From Neoceratodus forsteri (lineage: Eukaryota > Chordata > Ceratodontiformes > Ceratodontidae), in NCBI GenBank assembly GCA_016271365.2, contig JADMNL010000022.1:225558501-225622500 (forward strand): a DNA stretch of 64,000 nucleotides, given 5' to 3'. The translations under genes were made by a program, and so were the position numbers. Each line of letters starts with the position of its first letter. Positions within the stretch are counted from its first letter, which is position 1. Of this stretch, positions 48,001-61,420 are shown one piece after another. The notes beneath the pieces are model-generated. The model was not told the DNA's origin, did no database searches, and worked only from the letters and a program-made list of their open reading frames with translations.

Positions 48001-51000
48001 CCCCTAGGGACTTACCTAGCCTACTAGGCCACATAACTGATAGGGTTCTACACCTAGGGACTTACCTAGGCTACCACCATGCCTACCTGATAAGGTACTA
48101 CCCCCTAGGGACTTATCTAGGCTGGTGCCCTGCCTACCCAATAGGGTCCTACACCCTAGGGACTTAGCTAGGCTACTAGCACACTACCCAATAGGGTCCT
48201 CCAAGTGACTTACCTAGGCTACTAGGCCACTTGCCTGATAGGGTCCAACTCCCTTGGGACTTAACCTAAGCTACCGCCCTGCCTAGCAAATAGGGTCCTA
48301 CCCTCTATGGACTTACCTGGGTTAATGCCTTGCCTACCTGATAGGGTCCTACAACCTAGGGACTTACCCAGCCTGCTATGCTGCCTACCTGATAGGGTGC
48401 TACCCCTAGGGACTTACCTAGGCTACTAGCACACTACCCGATAGGGTCCTGGGGACTTACCTAGGCTTCTAGGTGAGGTGCCTGATAGGGTCCTACCCAC
48501 TTGGGACTTACCTAGCCTACTAGGCCACCTGCCTAATAGGGCCCTATCCCATATGGACTTACCTAGGGTGGTGCCCTTCCTACCCGATAGGGTCCTACCC
48601 CTAGAGACTTACCTAGGCTTCTAGCACACTACCTGATAAGGTACTAGCACCTAGAGACTTATCTAGGCTACCACCATCCCTACCCGATAGGTTTCTATCC
48701 CCTAGGGACTTACCTAGGCAGGTGTCCTTCCTACCCAATAGGGTCCTACTACCTGGGCTACTAGACCACCTGCCCGATAGAGTCCTACCCCTAGTGACTT
48801 ACCTACGCTAGTAGGCCAGCTGCTCCTAAGGTTGTACCCCCTATGGACTTACCTAGGCTACTAACACAGTACCCGACAGGGTCCTACCCCCTAGGGACTT
48901 GCCTAGCCTACTAGCACACTACCCGATAGGGTCCTAACCTCTAGGGACTTACCTAGGCTACTAAGCCACCTGCCCAATAGGGTCCTTCCACCTAGGGACT
49001 TACCTAGGCTACTGCCATGCCTACCCAATAGGGACTTACCGAGGCTGGTGCCCTACCTACCCGACAGGGTCCTATCCTCTAGGGACTTAAATAGGCTACT
49101 AGCACACTACCCAATATTGTCCTACTCCCTGGGGACTTTCCTAGGCTACTAGCCGCCCACCAATAGGGTCCTACCCTATAGGAACTTACCTCGGCTATCG
49201 CCCTGCCTACCTGATAGGATCCTACCCTCTTGGGACTTACCTAGCCTACTAGGCCACATACCTGTTAGGGTTCTACCCCTAGAGAATTACCTAGGCTACT
49301 GCCATGCTTTCCGATAAGGTACTACCCCCTAGGGACTTATCTAGGCTGGTGCCCTGCCTACCCAATAGGGTCCTACCCTCTAGGGACTTACCTAGGCTAC
49401 TAGCACAACACCCGATAGGGTCCTACCCCTAGGAACTTACCCAGGCTGGTTCCCTGCCTACCCGATGGGGTCCTACCCCCTAGGTACTCACCTGGGCTTC
49501 TAGGCCACCTTCCCGATAGGGTCCAACCCACTAGGGACTTACTTAGGCTACTAGGCCACCTGCCCAATATGGTCCTACACCCTAGGGACTTACCTAGGCT
49601 TATAGCACACTACCCGATAAGGTCCTACCCCCTAGGGACTTACCTAGGTTACTAGCACACTATGCAATAGGGTCCTACCCCTAGAGACTTACCTAGCCTA
49701 CTAGTACACTACCTGATAGGGTCCTACCCCGAGGGACTTACCTAGGCTGGTGTCCTGCCTACCTGAAAGGGTCCTACCTCCTAGGGACTTACCTAGGCTA
49801 CCGCCCTGCCTACTCGATAGGGTCCTACCCCCTAGGGGCTTATCTAGCCTACTAGGCCACATACCTGATAGGGTTCTATCCCTAGGGACTTACCTAGGCT
49901 AGCGCCATGCCGACCCGATAAGGTACTACACTAGGGACTTATCTAGGCTGGTGTCCTGCATACCCAATGGGGTCCTACCCTCTAGGGACTTACCTAGGCT
50001 ATTAGCACAATACCCGATAGGGTCCTACCTCTAAGAACTTACGCAGGCTGGTTCCCTGCCTAGCCTATAGGGCCCTACCATCTAGGGTCTTACCTGGGCT
50101 ACTGCCCTACTTACCCAAAGGGGTCCTCTCCAATAGGGACTTACCTAGCCAACTAGTCGGCCTTCCTGATAGGGTTCTGCCCTATAGGGACTTACCTAGG
50201 CTACTAGCACACTGCCTGATAGGGTTCTAGCACCTAGGGACTTACCTAGGCTGGTGCCCTGCCTACCCAATTGGGTCCTACCCCCTAGGGACTTACCTGG
50301 GCTACTAGGCTGCCCTTCCCATCAGGTCCAACCCCAAGGGACTTACTAGGCAACCAGGCTGCCTGCCCGATGGGTCCTATACCTAAGGGACTTACCTAAA
50401 CATAGCACACTACCGATAGGGTCCTACCCAGGACTTTTTCTTGGTTACTAGCACACTGCAATAGGGTCCTACCCTAGGGACTTACCTAGCCTACTAGTAC
50501 ACTACCCGATAGGGTCCTACCTCCTAGGGACTTACCTAGGCTACTAGCACACTGCCAGATAGGGTTTTACCCCCTGGGGACTTACCAAGGTTACTAGCAC
50601 ACTACCCGATAGGGTCCTACCCCCTACGGACTTACCTAGGCTACTGCCCTGCCTGCCCGATATGGTCCTACCCTCTTGGGACTTACCTAGGCTACTGCCC
50701 TGCCTACCAGATAGGGTCCTACCCCCTAGGGACTTACCTAGGCTACTAGGCTGCCTGTACAATATTGTCCTACCCTCTTGGGACTTAAATAGGCTTCAGC
50801 ACACTACCTGATAGGGTCCTTCCACTTGGGGACTTGCCTAGGCTGGTGCCCTGCCTAGCCGATAGGGTCCAAATTCCTAAGGACTTACCTAGGATACTAG
50901 GCCACATTCCTGATAGGGACCTACTCCGTAGGGACTTACTTATGCTACTAGGCCTCCTGCTCTGTAAGAGCCTGGCCGATAGGGTCCTACCCCCTAGGGA

Positions 51001-53658
51001 CTTACCTAGACTACTAGCACATGGCCGATAGGGTCCTACCCCATAGGGACCTACCTAGGCTACTAGGCCTCCTACCCTATAGGGTACTACCCCATAGGGA
51101 CTTACCTTGGCTGTTGCCCAGCCTACACATATATCCTATCCCGAGGGACTACCTGAGGCTACTAGCACAGTCCCGATGAGTTCAACCCCTAGGGACTTAT
51201 CTAGGCTACTAGCACACTACCCTATAGGGTCCTAACCCCTAAGGACTTAAATAGGCAACCGCCCTGCCTACCTGGTAGGGTACTATCCCCTATAGACTTA
51301 CCTAGCCTATCACCCTGCCTACCCGATAAGGTCCTACCCACTAGGGACTTACCTAGGCTACTAGGCCACCTGCCCGATAGGGTCCTGCCCTCTAGGGACT
51401 TACCTAGGCTAGTAGGCTGCTTCCCCGATTGGGTCCAACTCCCTAGGAACTTAACTTAGGCTACCACCCTGCCTACCCAATAGGGTCCTACCCTCTAGGG
51501 ACTTAACTGGGCAGCCACCCTGCCTATCTGATAGGGTCCTACCCCATAGGGACTTACCTAGGCTACTAGCACAATACCCGATCAGGTCCTACCCCTAGGA
51601 ACTTACCCAGACTGGTGCCCTGCCTACCCTATGGGGCCCTACCATCTAGGGTCTTACCTGGGCTACTGCCCTACTTACCGAAGGATCCTACGCAATAGGG
51701 ACTTACCTTGCCTACTAGTCTGCCTTCCTGATAGGGTCCTGCCCTCTAGGGACTTACCTAGGCTACTAGCACACTGCCTGATAGGGTCATACCGCCTAGG
51801 GACTTACCTAGGCTGGTGCCCTTCCTAACCAATGGGGTCCTACCCCCTAGGGACTTACCTGGGCTACTAGGCTGCCTTCCCAATAGGGTCCAACCCCTAG
51901 GGACTTACTTAGGCAACTAGACTGCCTGCCTGATAGGGTCCTATACCCTAGGGACTTACTTTGGCTTATAGCACACTATCCAATAGGGTCCTACACCTTG
52001 GGACTTTCCTTGGTTACTAACACACTACCCAATAGGGTCCTACCCCCTGGGGACTTACCTAGCCTACTAGTACACTACCCGATAGGGTCCTTCCCCTAGG
52101 GACTTACCTAGGCTGGTGTCCTGCCTACCCGATAGGGTCCTACCTCCTAGGAACTTACCTAGGCTACTAGCACACTACCACATAGGGTCCTACCCCCGAG
52201 GGACTTACGTAGGTTACTAGCACATTACCTGATAGGGTCCTACCCCCTACGGACTTACCTAATCTACTGCCCTGCAAGCCCGATATGGTCCTACCCTCTT
52301 GGGAATTAGCTAGGCTACCACCCTGCCTGCCGGATAAGGTCCTACCCCCTAGGGACTTACCTAGGCTACTAGGTCACCTGTACAATATTGTCCTACCCTC
52401 TTGGGACTTAAATAGGCTTCTAGCACACTACCTGATAGGGTCCTTCCCCTTAGGGACTTAAGTAGGCTGGTGCCCTGCCTACCCGATAGGGTCCAACTCT
52501 CTAGGGACTTACCTAGGATACTAGGCCACCTTCCTGATAGGGACCTACTCTGTAGGAACTTACTTAGGCTACTAGGCCTCCTGCCTAGTAAGAGCCTACC
52601 TGATAGGTTCCTACCCCCAAGGGACTTACCTAGGCTACTAGCACACTGCCCGATAGGGTCCTACCCATAGGGACCTACCTAGGCTACTAGGCGTCCTGCC
52701 CGATAGGGTCCTACCCCCTAGGGACTTACCTTGGCTGTTGCCCAGCCTACATGATATGCTCCTACCCCCTAGGGACTTACCTAGGCTACTAGCACAGTAA
52801 CTGATAGGGTCTGACCCCCTAGGGACTTATCTAGGCTACTAGTACACTACCCGATAGGGTCCTAACCCCCAAGGACTTAAATAGGCAACCACCCTGCCTA
52901 CCTGGTAGGGTACTATCCCCTATAGACTTACCTAGCCTATCACCCTGCCTACCCAATAGGGTCCTACCCCCTAGGGACTTACCTAGGCTACTAGGCCACC
53001 TGTCCGATAGGGTCCTGCCCTCTAGGGACTTACCTAGGCTAGTAGGCCACTTGTCCAATAGGGTCCAACTCCCTAGGAACTTAACTTAGGCTACCGCCTT
53101 GCCTACCTAACAGGGTCCTACCCTCTAGGGACTTAACTGGGCAACCACCCTGCCTACCCGATAGGGTCCTACCCTGTAGGGACTTACCTAGACTACTAGC
53201 ACACTAGCCGATAGGGTCCAACCCTCTAGGGACTTACCTAGGCTACTAGCACACTGCAGTGGGGCCCTACCCTCTGCGACTTACCTGGGCTTCTAGCACA
53301 ATACCTAAAAGGATCCCTACCCCTAGGGACATACCTAGGCTACTAACACACTACCTGATAGGGTCCTACCCCCAAGGGACTTACCTAGGCTACTGTCATG
53401 CATACCCGATACTGTTCTACCCCTGGAGACTTACCTAGGCTACCTGCCATGCCTGCACGATAGGGTCCTACACCCTAGGGACTTACCTAGGATACTAGCA
53501 CACTTCCCTATAGGGTTCAACCCATTGGGGACTTACCTAGGCAACCGCCCTGCCTACCCGATAGGGCCTCCCCCTAGGGACTTACCTAGGCTACTAGGTC
53601 ACCTGTACAATATTGTCCTACCCTCTTGGGACTTAAATAGCTTCTTTACACTACACTC
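45083..53658 (+). repeat. S50 satellite array, orientation f, with higher-order periods
   Basis: About 170 units of 50 bp. To about 49,090 it parallels 21.28-24.8 kb; beyond that it is found only here. Blocks of variant units repeat at about 0.6 kb (49.24 and 49.85 kb), about 1.6 kb (50.02-51.58 and 51.58-53.18 kb) and about 2.6 kb (45.69 and 48.32 kb), a higher-order repeat pattern. Open frames such as 47,880-48,167 are repeat translation. Confidence 0.95.
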
Positions 53659-53669
53659 AAGGTGTCAAG

Positions 53670-54102
53670 CGTGGCTCAGTTGGTAACATCTGCCTCTGGA
53701 CCACAAGGGTGAGTTCTCATCCCACACAGGATTGGACCTGCACCTAAAATCGCTGGCATCCGAGTGCAATATTAGAGTGCTGTACTGCTGGGGGTATGCC
53801 GTCCTCCGGATGAGATGTTAAACCAGGTCCTTCTGCCCATCCTGGTGTTGTCCTGGTGGGTGTCAGGTGGAAGTAAAGAACCAGGACTCTTCGCAAAATA
53901 GGGAATATTCCCAGTGTCTAGCCAACATTCTCCTTCCCATAAACCGGTTCTTGCAATTATCCAGGCTGTGTGTGGGTGATGATGTGCGATATGGCCACCA
54001 CCACACATTCAATCACTTCACTTCTAGTCTAGCCATGCTTGTAAAGTGCTTTGGATGTATGAAAAGCACTATATAAATGCTGATTCTTCTTCTTCTTCTT
54101 CT
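53670..54102 (+). mobile_element. tRNA-derived SINE with L2-like tail (V-SINE/HE1-like)
   Basis: The 5' part is tRNA-like: an A-box-like TGGCTCAGTTGG (53,672-53,683) and a B-box-like GAGTTCTCATCCC (about 53,711-53,723) would drive RNA polymerase III. The middle contains GGATGAGATGTTAAACCAGG, which I know from fish and shark SINEs. The 3' end reads GTAAAGTGCTTTGGATG then AGCACTATATAAATGC, the L2/CR1-like tail, closing with a TTC repeat (54,084-54,102). Possible imperfect target duplication: AAGGTGTCAAG (53,659-53,669) and AAGGACTGCAAG (54,103-54,114). It is inserted in S50 and has no counterpart in the other S50 arrays. It encodes no protein. Confidence 0.85.
53672..53723 (+). promoter_or_regulatory. 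Probable internal pol III promoter (A and B boxes) of the SINE
   Basis: An A box and a weakened B box in the tRNA-derived head. The B box departs from GTTCGAATC (it reads GTTCTCATC), so activity may be reduced. Confidence 0.55.
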
Positions 54103-54114
54103 AAGGACTGCAAG

Positions 54115-54553
54115 TCTCGCCCTTCCTGCAATATGGTCCTACCCCTAGGGACTTACTTGCCTCTACTAGGCCGCCTGACCCGATGGGGTCCTTCCCTATG
54201 GGACTTACCTGAAGGCTATCACACTACCAGATGGGGTCTGCCCCTTGGGACTTACCTAGGCTACTATGCCTCTTGCCCAATGGGGCCCTACACCCTAGGG
54301 ACTTACCTGAGCTACCGCCCTGCCACCCCAGTGAGGGTCCTACCATAAAGGACTTACCTGGGCTCCTGCCCTGCCTGCCCGGTAGTGTCCTGCCCCCTTG
54401 GGACTTAAATACGCTTTTACTACCTGAGAGGGTCCTACCCCTTAGGGACTTACCTAAGCTGGTACCCTGCCTACATGATAGGGTCCAACTCCCTAAGGAA
54501 TTACCTAGGCTACAAGGCCACCTTCCCGATAGTGTCCTACTCCCTAGGGACTT
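54115..54553 (+). repeat. S50 satellite, f, after the SINE
   Basis: About nine diverged 50-bp units with many small indels. It ends at a short telomere-like tract. Confidence 0.88.
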
Positions 54554-54626
54554 AGAGTAAGGGTTAGCATTAGCATTAGAGTGAGTGTTAGGGTTAGTGT
54601 TAGGGTTAAGGTTAGGGTTAGGGCTA
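54554..54626 (-). repeat. Short TTAGGG-like tract at an S50/S90 boundary
   Basis: About 70 bp of TTAGGG/TTAGTG/TTAGCA variants lying exactly between the end of S50 and the start of S90. Confidence 0.85.
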
Positions 54627-57600
54627 CCTCAGGTGTCTTAAACTACCACTGAGGAAGTTTGAATCAAGCTCCATAAATTACCTGAAACCCATGTATCGCA
54701 AAAAATTAAAATAGAATCTCAGATAGCATAAATTACCGCTTGCCCCTGCTCCATACATGACATGGAACCAATTTTTAGTAAAAAATAAAAATATCACCTC
54801 TGGTGGCCTAAATGACAATGGCAGATCTTTTACTCCAGATCCCAAAATTACCTGGAACCTTTTTGGTAAAAATAAAAATGTCACATCAGGTGTCCAAAAC
54901 AAACACCTCAGTTGGCCTAAATGGCTAATGCCGACCTTTAACCTCAAGAAGCATAAAACACCACTGCACACCTTTCACTTTGCCTCCATCAATCACCTGG
55001 AACCCATTTTTGGCAAAAATAGAAATGTCACCTCAGGTGGTCATAATGACTACAAACCTTTTACCCAGCGCAACAATAGATCCACCTGATTTATGGAAGC
55101 AAAGAGAAAGGTCTGCAGTAGTGTTTATGCTTCTTGAGGATAAAGTCAACGATACTATTTAGGCTAATTGAGGTAATGTTTTATTTTTGCCAAAATTTGG
55201 TCCAGGTGATTTGTGGAGCAATGTAAAATGTCTGCTCTGGTTGTTTATGCTATATGAGCATAAAGATCCTCAGATCTTTTATACCAGCTCCCTTAGTCAC
55301 TTACAAACCAATTTTTCAAAAACTGAAAATATCATCTCAGGTGTCTTTAACAGCTGCCATGGACATTTCACATAAACTAGGGATATCAACTGGAACTGAT
55401 TTTATGCAAAATTAAAAATGTCACCTCAGCTGGCTTAAACAACCACTGCAACCTTTCACAATGACTCCATAAATCACCTGGAACCCATTTTTGGCAAAAA
55501 AAAAAACAACAGAGTGGCCTAAATGATCACTGCCTACTTTACCACATAAATCACATGACATTTTTCCAAAAATAATATATAGTAAATAGTGCAAACAATA
55601 TATATCATTGTTGGCAAAAACAAAAATATCACCTTAGGTGCCATAATGAACCTTTACCCTTGCTTCATACATAACATGGAACCCATTTTTGGTAAAAAAA
55701 AAATATTACTTCAGATGTCCTAAAGACCACCATAGCATTCACCCTGGTTCAGAGATCACCTGGAACCAATGCTGACAAAATGAAAATATCACCATGATGA
55801 GCCCTAAAAGGAAACTGCAGACCTTTTATCCCAAATCCACAAATCACCAGGAACCAATTTTGGTAAAAAAAATCACCTCTGGTGGCCTAAATGACCACAG
55901 CAGATCTTCTACTTCAGATCCATAGATTACCTGGAACCCATGTTTGATAAAAATAAAAATGTCACAACAAGTCCCAAAACAAACACCTCAGAACTTTGCA
56001 CAATATTTCAAAGATCACCTTGAACCCAATTTTGGCAAACATATAATTTCACCTCAGGTGGCCTAAATGACCAACTCATACCATTCACCTAGCTCCTCAG
56101 ATTAGCTGAAACCCATTTCTGGCAAAAAATAAACATACGTCCCTAGTTTACCTAAGGTCCTCTACAGACCTTTCATCCTGGCTCCATAAATCACCTGGAA
56201 CCAATTTCTGCTAAAATAAAAATATCACTTCTCCTGGCCTAAAAAGCCACTGCGGATCTTTAATCTGGATCCATGCGTACATGGAACCCATTTTTGGCAA
56301 AAATACAGTTATCAGCTGAGGTGGCCTAATCACTACCACCTACCTTTAACCTCAGGTGGCCTAAATGACCACAGCCAACCTTTTATCCCAAACCCATGAA
56401 TCACCTGAACTGCATTTCTGGCAAAAATAAATACATCACCTCAGCTGGCCTAAGCTACAACCTCAGACCTTTCACCCGAGCTGCATAAATCACCAGACAC
56501 CCATTTTTGGCAAATATATAAATTGTACCTCAGGTGCCCTAAACAACTACTGAGGAAAATTGAATCTGGCTCCATAGATCACCTAAAACCAATTTATAGT
56601 AAAAAAATAAAAATATCTCATCAGGTGGCATAAATGACCTTTTAACCTTTCTCCATACATGACCTGGAACCCAGTTTTAGTAAAAATGAAATTATAACCT
56701 CAGGTGGCCTTAATGACCACTGCTAACCTTTCACCCCAACTTTATAACCCACCTGGAAATCATTTTTTGGGGAAAAAATTAACATTTCACCTCAGGTGAC
56801 CTAAACAACCACTGAGGAACTTTGAATCTGGCTCCATAGAACACCTGGAACCCAGTTTTGGCAAAAAATAAAAATATCATCCCTGGTTGCCTAAAGGTCC
56901 TTTGCAGAACTTTCACCCTAGCTCCATAAATCACCTGAAACCAATTTCTATTGCAAATAAAAATATCACCTCTCCTGGCCTAAATGACCACTGCAGAGCT
57001 TTCTCTGGATCCATAAATTACCTGAACTAATTTCTGGCAAAACTGAATAGAAATGTCACCCCAAATTGTCTCAAATGACTTCTGCAGACATTTCATCTCA
57101 GTTCAAAAAATCACCTGGGAGCTAATTTTAGTAAAATAAAAACATTACCTCGAATTGGCCTAAATGGCCCTGCATATCTTTACTCCAGATCCATCAATTA
57201 CCTGGAACCCATTTTGGGTAAAAATAAAAATGTCACATCTGGTGTCCAAAACAAACTTAGCGGACCTTTCACAATGATTCCATAGATCACCTTGAACACT
57301 GTTTTTGCAAAAATAAAAATGTCACCTCAGCAGGCTTAAACAACCACTCCAATCTTTCACAATGACTCCATAGATCTCCTGGAACCCACTTGAAGCAAAA
57401 ATAAAAATATTATCTCTGGTGGCCTAAATGACCACTGCAGTCACATTACCCCTGCTTCATAGCTCACCTAGAACCACTTTTGGAAAACATAAAAATAACT
57501 CCTCAGGTGGCTATAATCCCACCACAGACATTTCAAAGGTTCCATTAAGCACGTGGAACCCATTTTTGGCAAAACAAAAATATAGCATAAGGAGCCCAAA

Positions 57601-59785
57601 TGAGCACTGTGGATATTTGACCCCACCTATTTTTGGCAAAAACTAAAAATATCACCATAGGTGGTCTTAATGACATCCACTGACATTATACCCTAGGTAC
57701 ATAAATTACCTGGAACCCATTATTACACAACAAAATATCACCTCAGAAGGCCTAAATGACCACCATGTACCATTAACCTTGTTTGCATAGATCACCTGGA
57801 ACCCATTTTTGCCAAAAATGAAAACATCATCCTAAACATCCTTAACATCATGCCTAAGGTCCTCTGTAGACCTTCACCCTAGCTCATAAATCAACTGGAA
57901 CCAATTTCTATAAAAATAAAATATCATGTCTACTGGCCTAAATGACCACCCAGATCTTTTATACAGGATCAATAATTTACGGGAACCCATTTTTGGCAAA
58001 AATACAAATATAACATCAGGTGTCCTAAACAACAGCCTCAGACCTTTTACACCAGCTCCATTAGTCACTTACAAGCCACTTTTTGAAAAACTACAAATAT
58101 CACCTCAGGTGTCTTAAAAGGCTGATACTGACTTTTCACCCCAACTCCAGAGATCAACTGGAACTGATTTTTTGCAAAAATAAATATTTTACCTCAGTTG
58201 ACTTGAACAGCCACTGCTGACCTTTCACAATGACTCCATACATCACCTGGAACCATTTCTGGCACAAATAAAAATATTACCTCAGGTGGCCTAAATGACC
58301 ACTGCCTACCATTTACCAAAACTCCATTAATCACCTGAAACCCCTTTTTTTTGAAAAAAAAAATATATTACATCAGGAAGCATTAATGCAAAAAACTGAT
58401 CTTTTACCTCAGCAAGATAAATAAACTGCAAACAATTTTTTGAAAAAATAAAAATGTCACCCCAGGGGGCCTAAACGACCACTGCATCACATTCTCCTTG
58501 TCTCCATAGATCACCTGGAACCCATTTTTTGCCAAAAAAAAAAAGCACCCCTAGTTGTCTAAAGCTCTACTGTGAATCTTTTACCTCACCTCCATAGATC
58601 ACCTGAAACGCATTTTTGGCAAAAATAAAAACATATCCCCTCTGGTGGCCTCAATGGCCACTTTGGACATTTTACCTGCCCTTTCACAATGACTCCATAG
58701 ATCACCTCGAACCATTTCTGGCAAAAATAAAAATATCACCTCAGGTGGCCTAAATGACCACTGCCTACCATTCACCCTGACTGCATAGATCACCTATGGA
58801 CTCCATCAATCACTTATAAATTATTTTTGGCAAAAAACAATCACCTCAGGTGGAATAAATACCACCATTGATCTTTCCTACGCTTCTTTAACTCACCAAA
58901 ACCAATTTTTTGAAACAAATAAAAATTCAACTCAGGTGGCTTAAAGAGCCAAGAAACATTCAACCAGGCTCCATAGATCAGCTGGAGTATGTTTTTGGCA
59001 AAAACTAAAATATTACCCATTGTGGTCTCAATCTAAACAGACCTTTTACCCCAGTCTATATCACCTGGAACAAATTTTAACAAAAGAAGAATCACCTCAT
59101 GTGGCTAAATCACAGCTGCAAATCTTTACTCTGGACACGTTAATTACCTGGATCCCAGTTGGGAAAAATACAAATACACCTCAAGGCCAAACATAACCTC
59201 ACACCTTTCACACCAGCTCCATTAATCACCTGTAACCCACTTTTCAAAAACTAAAAATGTCACCTCATGTGGCTTAAATGACCACTATGGTCAGTTCACC
59301 TCAGCTGCAGATATCACCTGGAATCCACTGTTTGCAAAAATAAAAATGTAACTTCAGATGACCAAACAACCATCGTGGACTTTTCACAATTGCTCCATAG
59401 ATCACCTGGAACCAATTTTTGGCAAAAGTAAAATTATCACTTCAGGTGGCCTAAATGACCACCACCTGCCTTTAACCTCAGGTGACCTAAATTACCACCC
59501 CTATCATTTACCCCAATCCCACACATCCCAGAAATTTTTTAGCAAAATAAATATATCACCTCAGGTGGCCTAAAGACAACCTCTGACATTTCACCCCAGC
59601 TTCATAAATCACCTGCAACTCATTTTCAGCAAATATAACAATTTCACCTCAAAGTGGACCTAAACAACCACTCGAAACTTTCAATCTGCTCCATAGATCT
59701 CCTGAAACCGGCAACAAATGAAATATCACCTCTGATGGCAAAAAGGACCTTACCCTTGCTCGTATATGACCTGGAAACCACTCCA
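54627..59785 (+). repeat. S90 satellite, F, mosaic of other blocks
   Basis: F except an R island at about 55,088-55,262. Sub-stretches match different places: 54.90-55.56 kb to 2.58-3.26 kb, 55.96-56.69 kb to 34.19-34.93 kb, 57.64-58.26 kb to 0.40-1.03 kb, and 58.80-59.78 kb to 3.39-4.33 kb. Single-base losses are common at 55.05-56.1 and from 58.86 kb onward. No gene was found. Confidence 0.9.
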
Positions 59786-61420
59786 AAAGGGACTTACCAG
59801 GCTACCGCCTACCTGCCCAAAGTTCTATCTAGAACTTACCTGACTACTGCAACTACCCCTGAATCGACCCTAGGGACACCAAGCTGAGCCCTGCCCGGTG
59901 GTTCCACCCCCTGACTTACCTGGCTGCTGCCTTCACCCGATAGGGGCCTACCTGAGACTTACCTGGCTACAAGCACACCACCCGACATGGTCCTGAGACT
60001 TTAGGCTGCTAAGAAAGTGCCTGATAAGTCCTACCCCTTGGGATGTTCCTAGCCTACTGGGCCCAACTACCTATGGCCCTATCTGGGACTGACCTGGGTG
60101 GTGCCTTCCTACGATAAAGCTCCCCTAGGGACACTAGGCTTCAGCACACTACCCAGAGGGTCCTATCTATGACTTATCAAGCTACCGCCATGCCCACCCG
60201 ATAGGTTACCACCAAGGGACTTCCCAGGGCAGGTGCCTGCCCACAAAGGTCCTACCTGGCTACAGGCCACCTGCCCGATAAGTCCCACCCTGGACTTACC
60301 TAGGCTGCACATTACCGATAGGGTCCTACCCTCTTGGATTACCTGAGCTACTATCACACCAATAAACCTGCCCAGGTCTTACCTGGCTACTAGCACACTA
60401 CAGTAGGATCCTACCCCTAAAGACTTACCTAGGCTGCCACCATGCCTGCCGATAAAGTTATACCCCCTAGGGACTTACCTAGCCTACTACCGTCTAGCGA
60501 TGGGTCCTACCCCTAGGGACTTACCTAGGCTAGTCCACTGCAGATAGGGCCCTACCCCTAGGAACTACCCAGGCTACTAGGCACCTGCCTGACAGGACCT
60601 AACCTGGGTTTCCTGAGCTGGTGCACCCAGCCCAATAGGGTCTAACCCCACAAGGACTTACCTGAGCTGCTAACACTACCCGATAGGTCTATCCCAAGGG
60701 ACACCTGAGCTGCTAACACACTACCCGTGGGTACTGCCCTAAGACACACACAAACAAACGCCTGCCTGCGATGGGTCCTACCCCTAGGGACTTACTTGGG
60801 CTACTAGCACACTGCAATAAGGTTACCCCTAGGGCTTCCAGGCAACACCCTCCCTACCGATGGGGTCTACCACGAAGGCTTACCTGAGCTGCGCCCTGCC
60901 AACAGATGAGGTCCCCACCCTAGGGACTTATAGGCTACCACCTCCTCAATAAGTCCTGGCCTGTAGGGAGCACATACTACTAGCACTACTGATGAGTCCC
61001 ACCCCCAGTGACTTACCTAGGCTACTAGGACACTTGCCGATAAGTCAACTCCCTAGGGACTTAACAAGAACCACACTGCCTCCAAATGAGTCCCTCTATG
61101 GACACAGGCTAATGCCTTACCCACCATATGAGGTCCTACAACCTAGGGACTTACCCAGCCTATGCCACCTACCTGATGGATTTACTACCCCTGGGACACC
61201 TGGGCCGATGCCTTGCCACCCGATAGGGCCCACCTCTGGGACATCCAGGCTGCTGGCACAATGCTGATAGGGTTCTACCTAAGGCCACCTAGGCTGGTTT
61301 CCTGCCAGATTGGGCACACCTCTGACAGACAAGGCTACTGGCTGCCTGCCCAGGTTCCACCTAGAGGTTACCTGAGCTACTAGGCCACTGCAATTCGGTC
61401 CTACCCCTAGGCTACTGCGG
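59786..61420 (+). repeat. S50 satellite, f, heavily degraded or poorly sequenced
   Basis: GACTTACC, GGCTACTAGCACAC and GATAGGGTCC words persist, but units are shortened to about 40-48 bp by many small losses. Sub-blocks match about 45.2 and 48.3 kb. No gene was found. Confidence 0.85.

Noticed and set aside
53670..53745. Functional tRNA gene
   Set aside because: Only the promoter boxes are recognisable. The head has no complete acceptor stem and is continuous with a SINE body and tail.
44142..54560. Open frames with repeated LPDRVLPPRDLPRLL-like residues on both strands
   Set aside because: The 50-bp unit lacks stops in these frames. The frame rotates from unit to unit and is broken by ordinary unit variation, as expected for satellite DNA.
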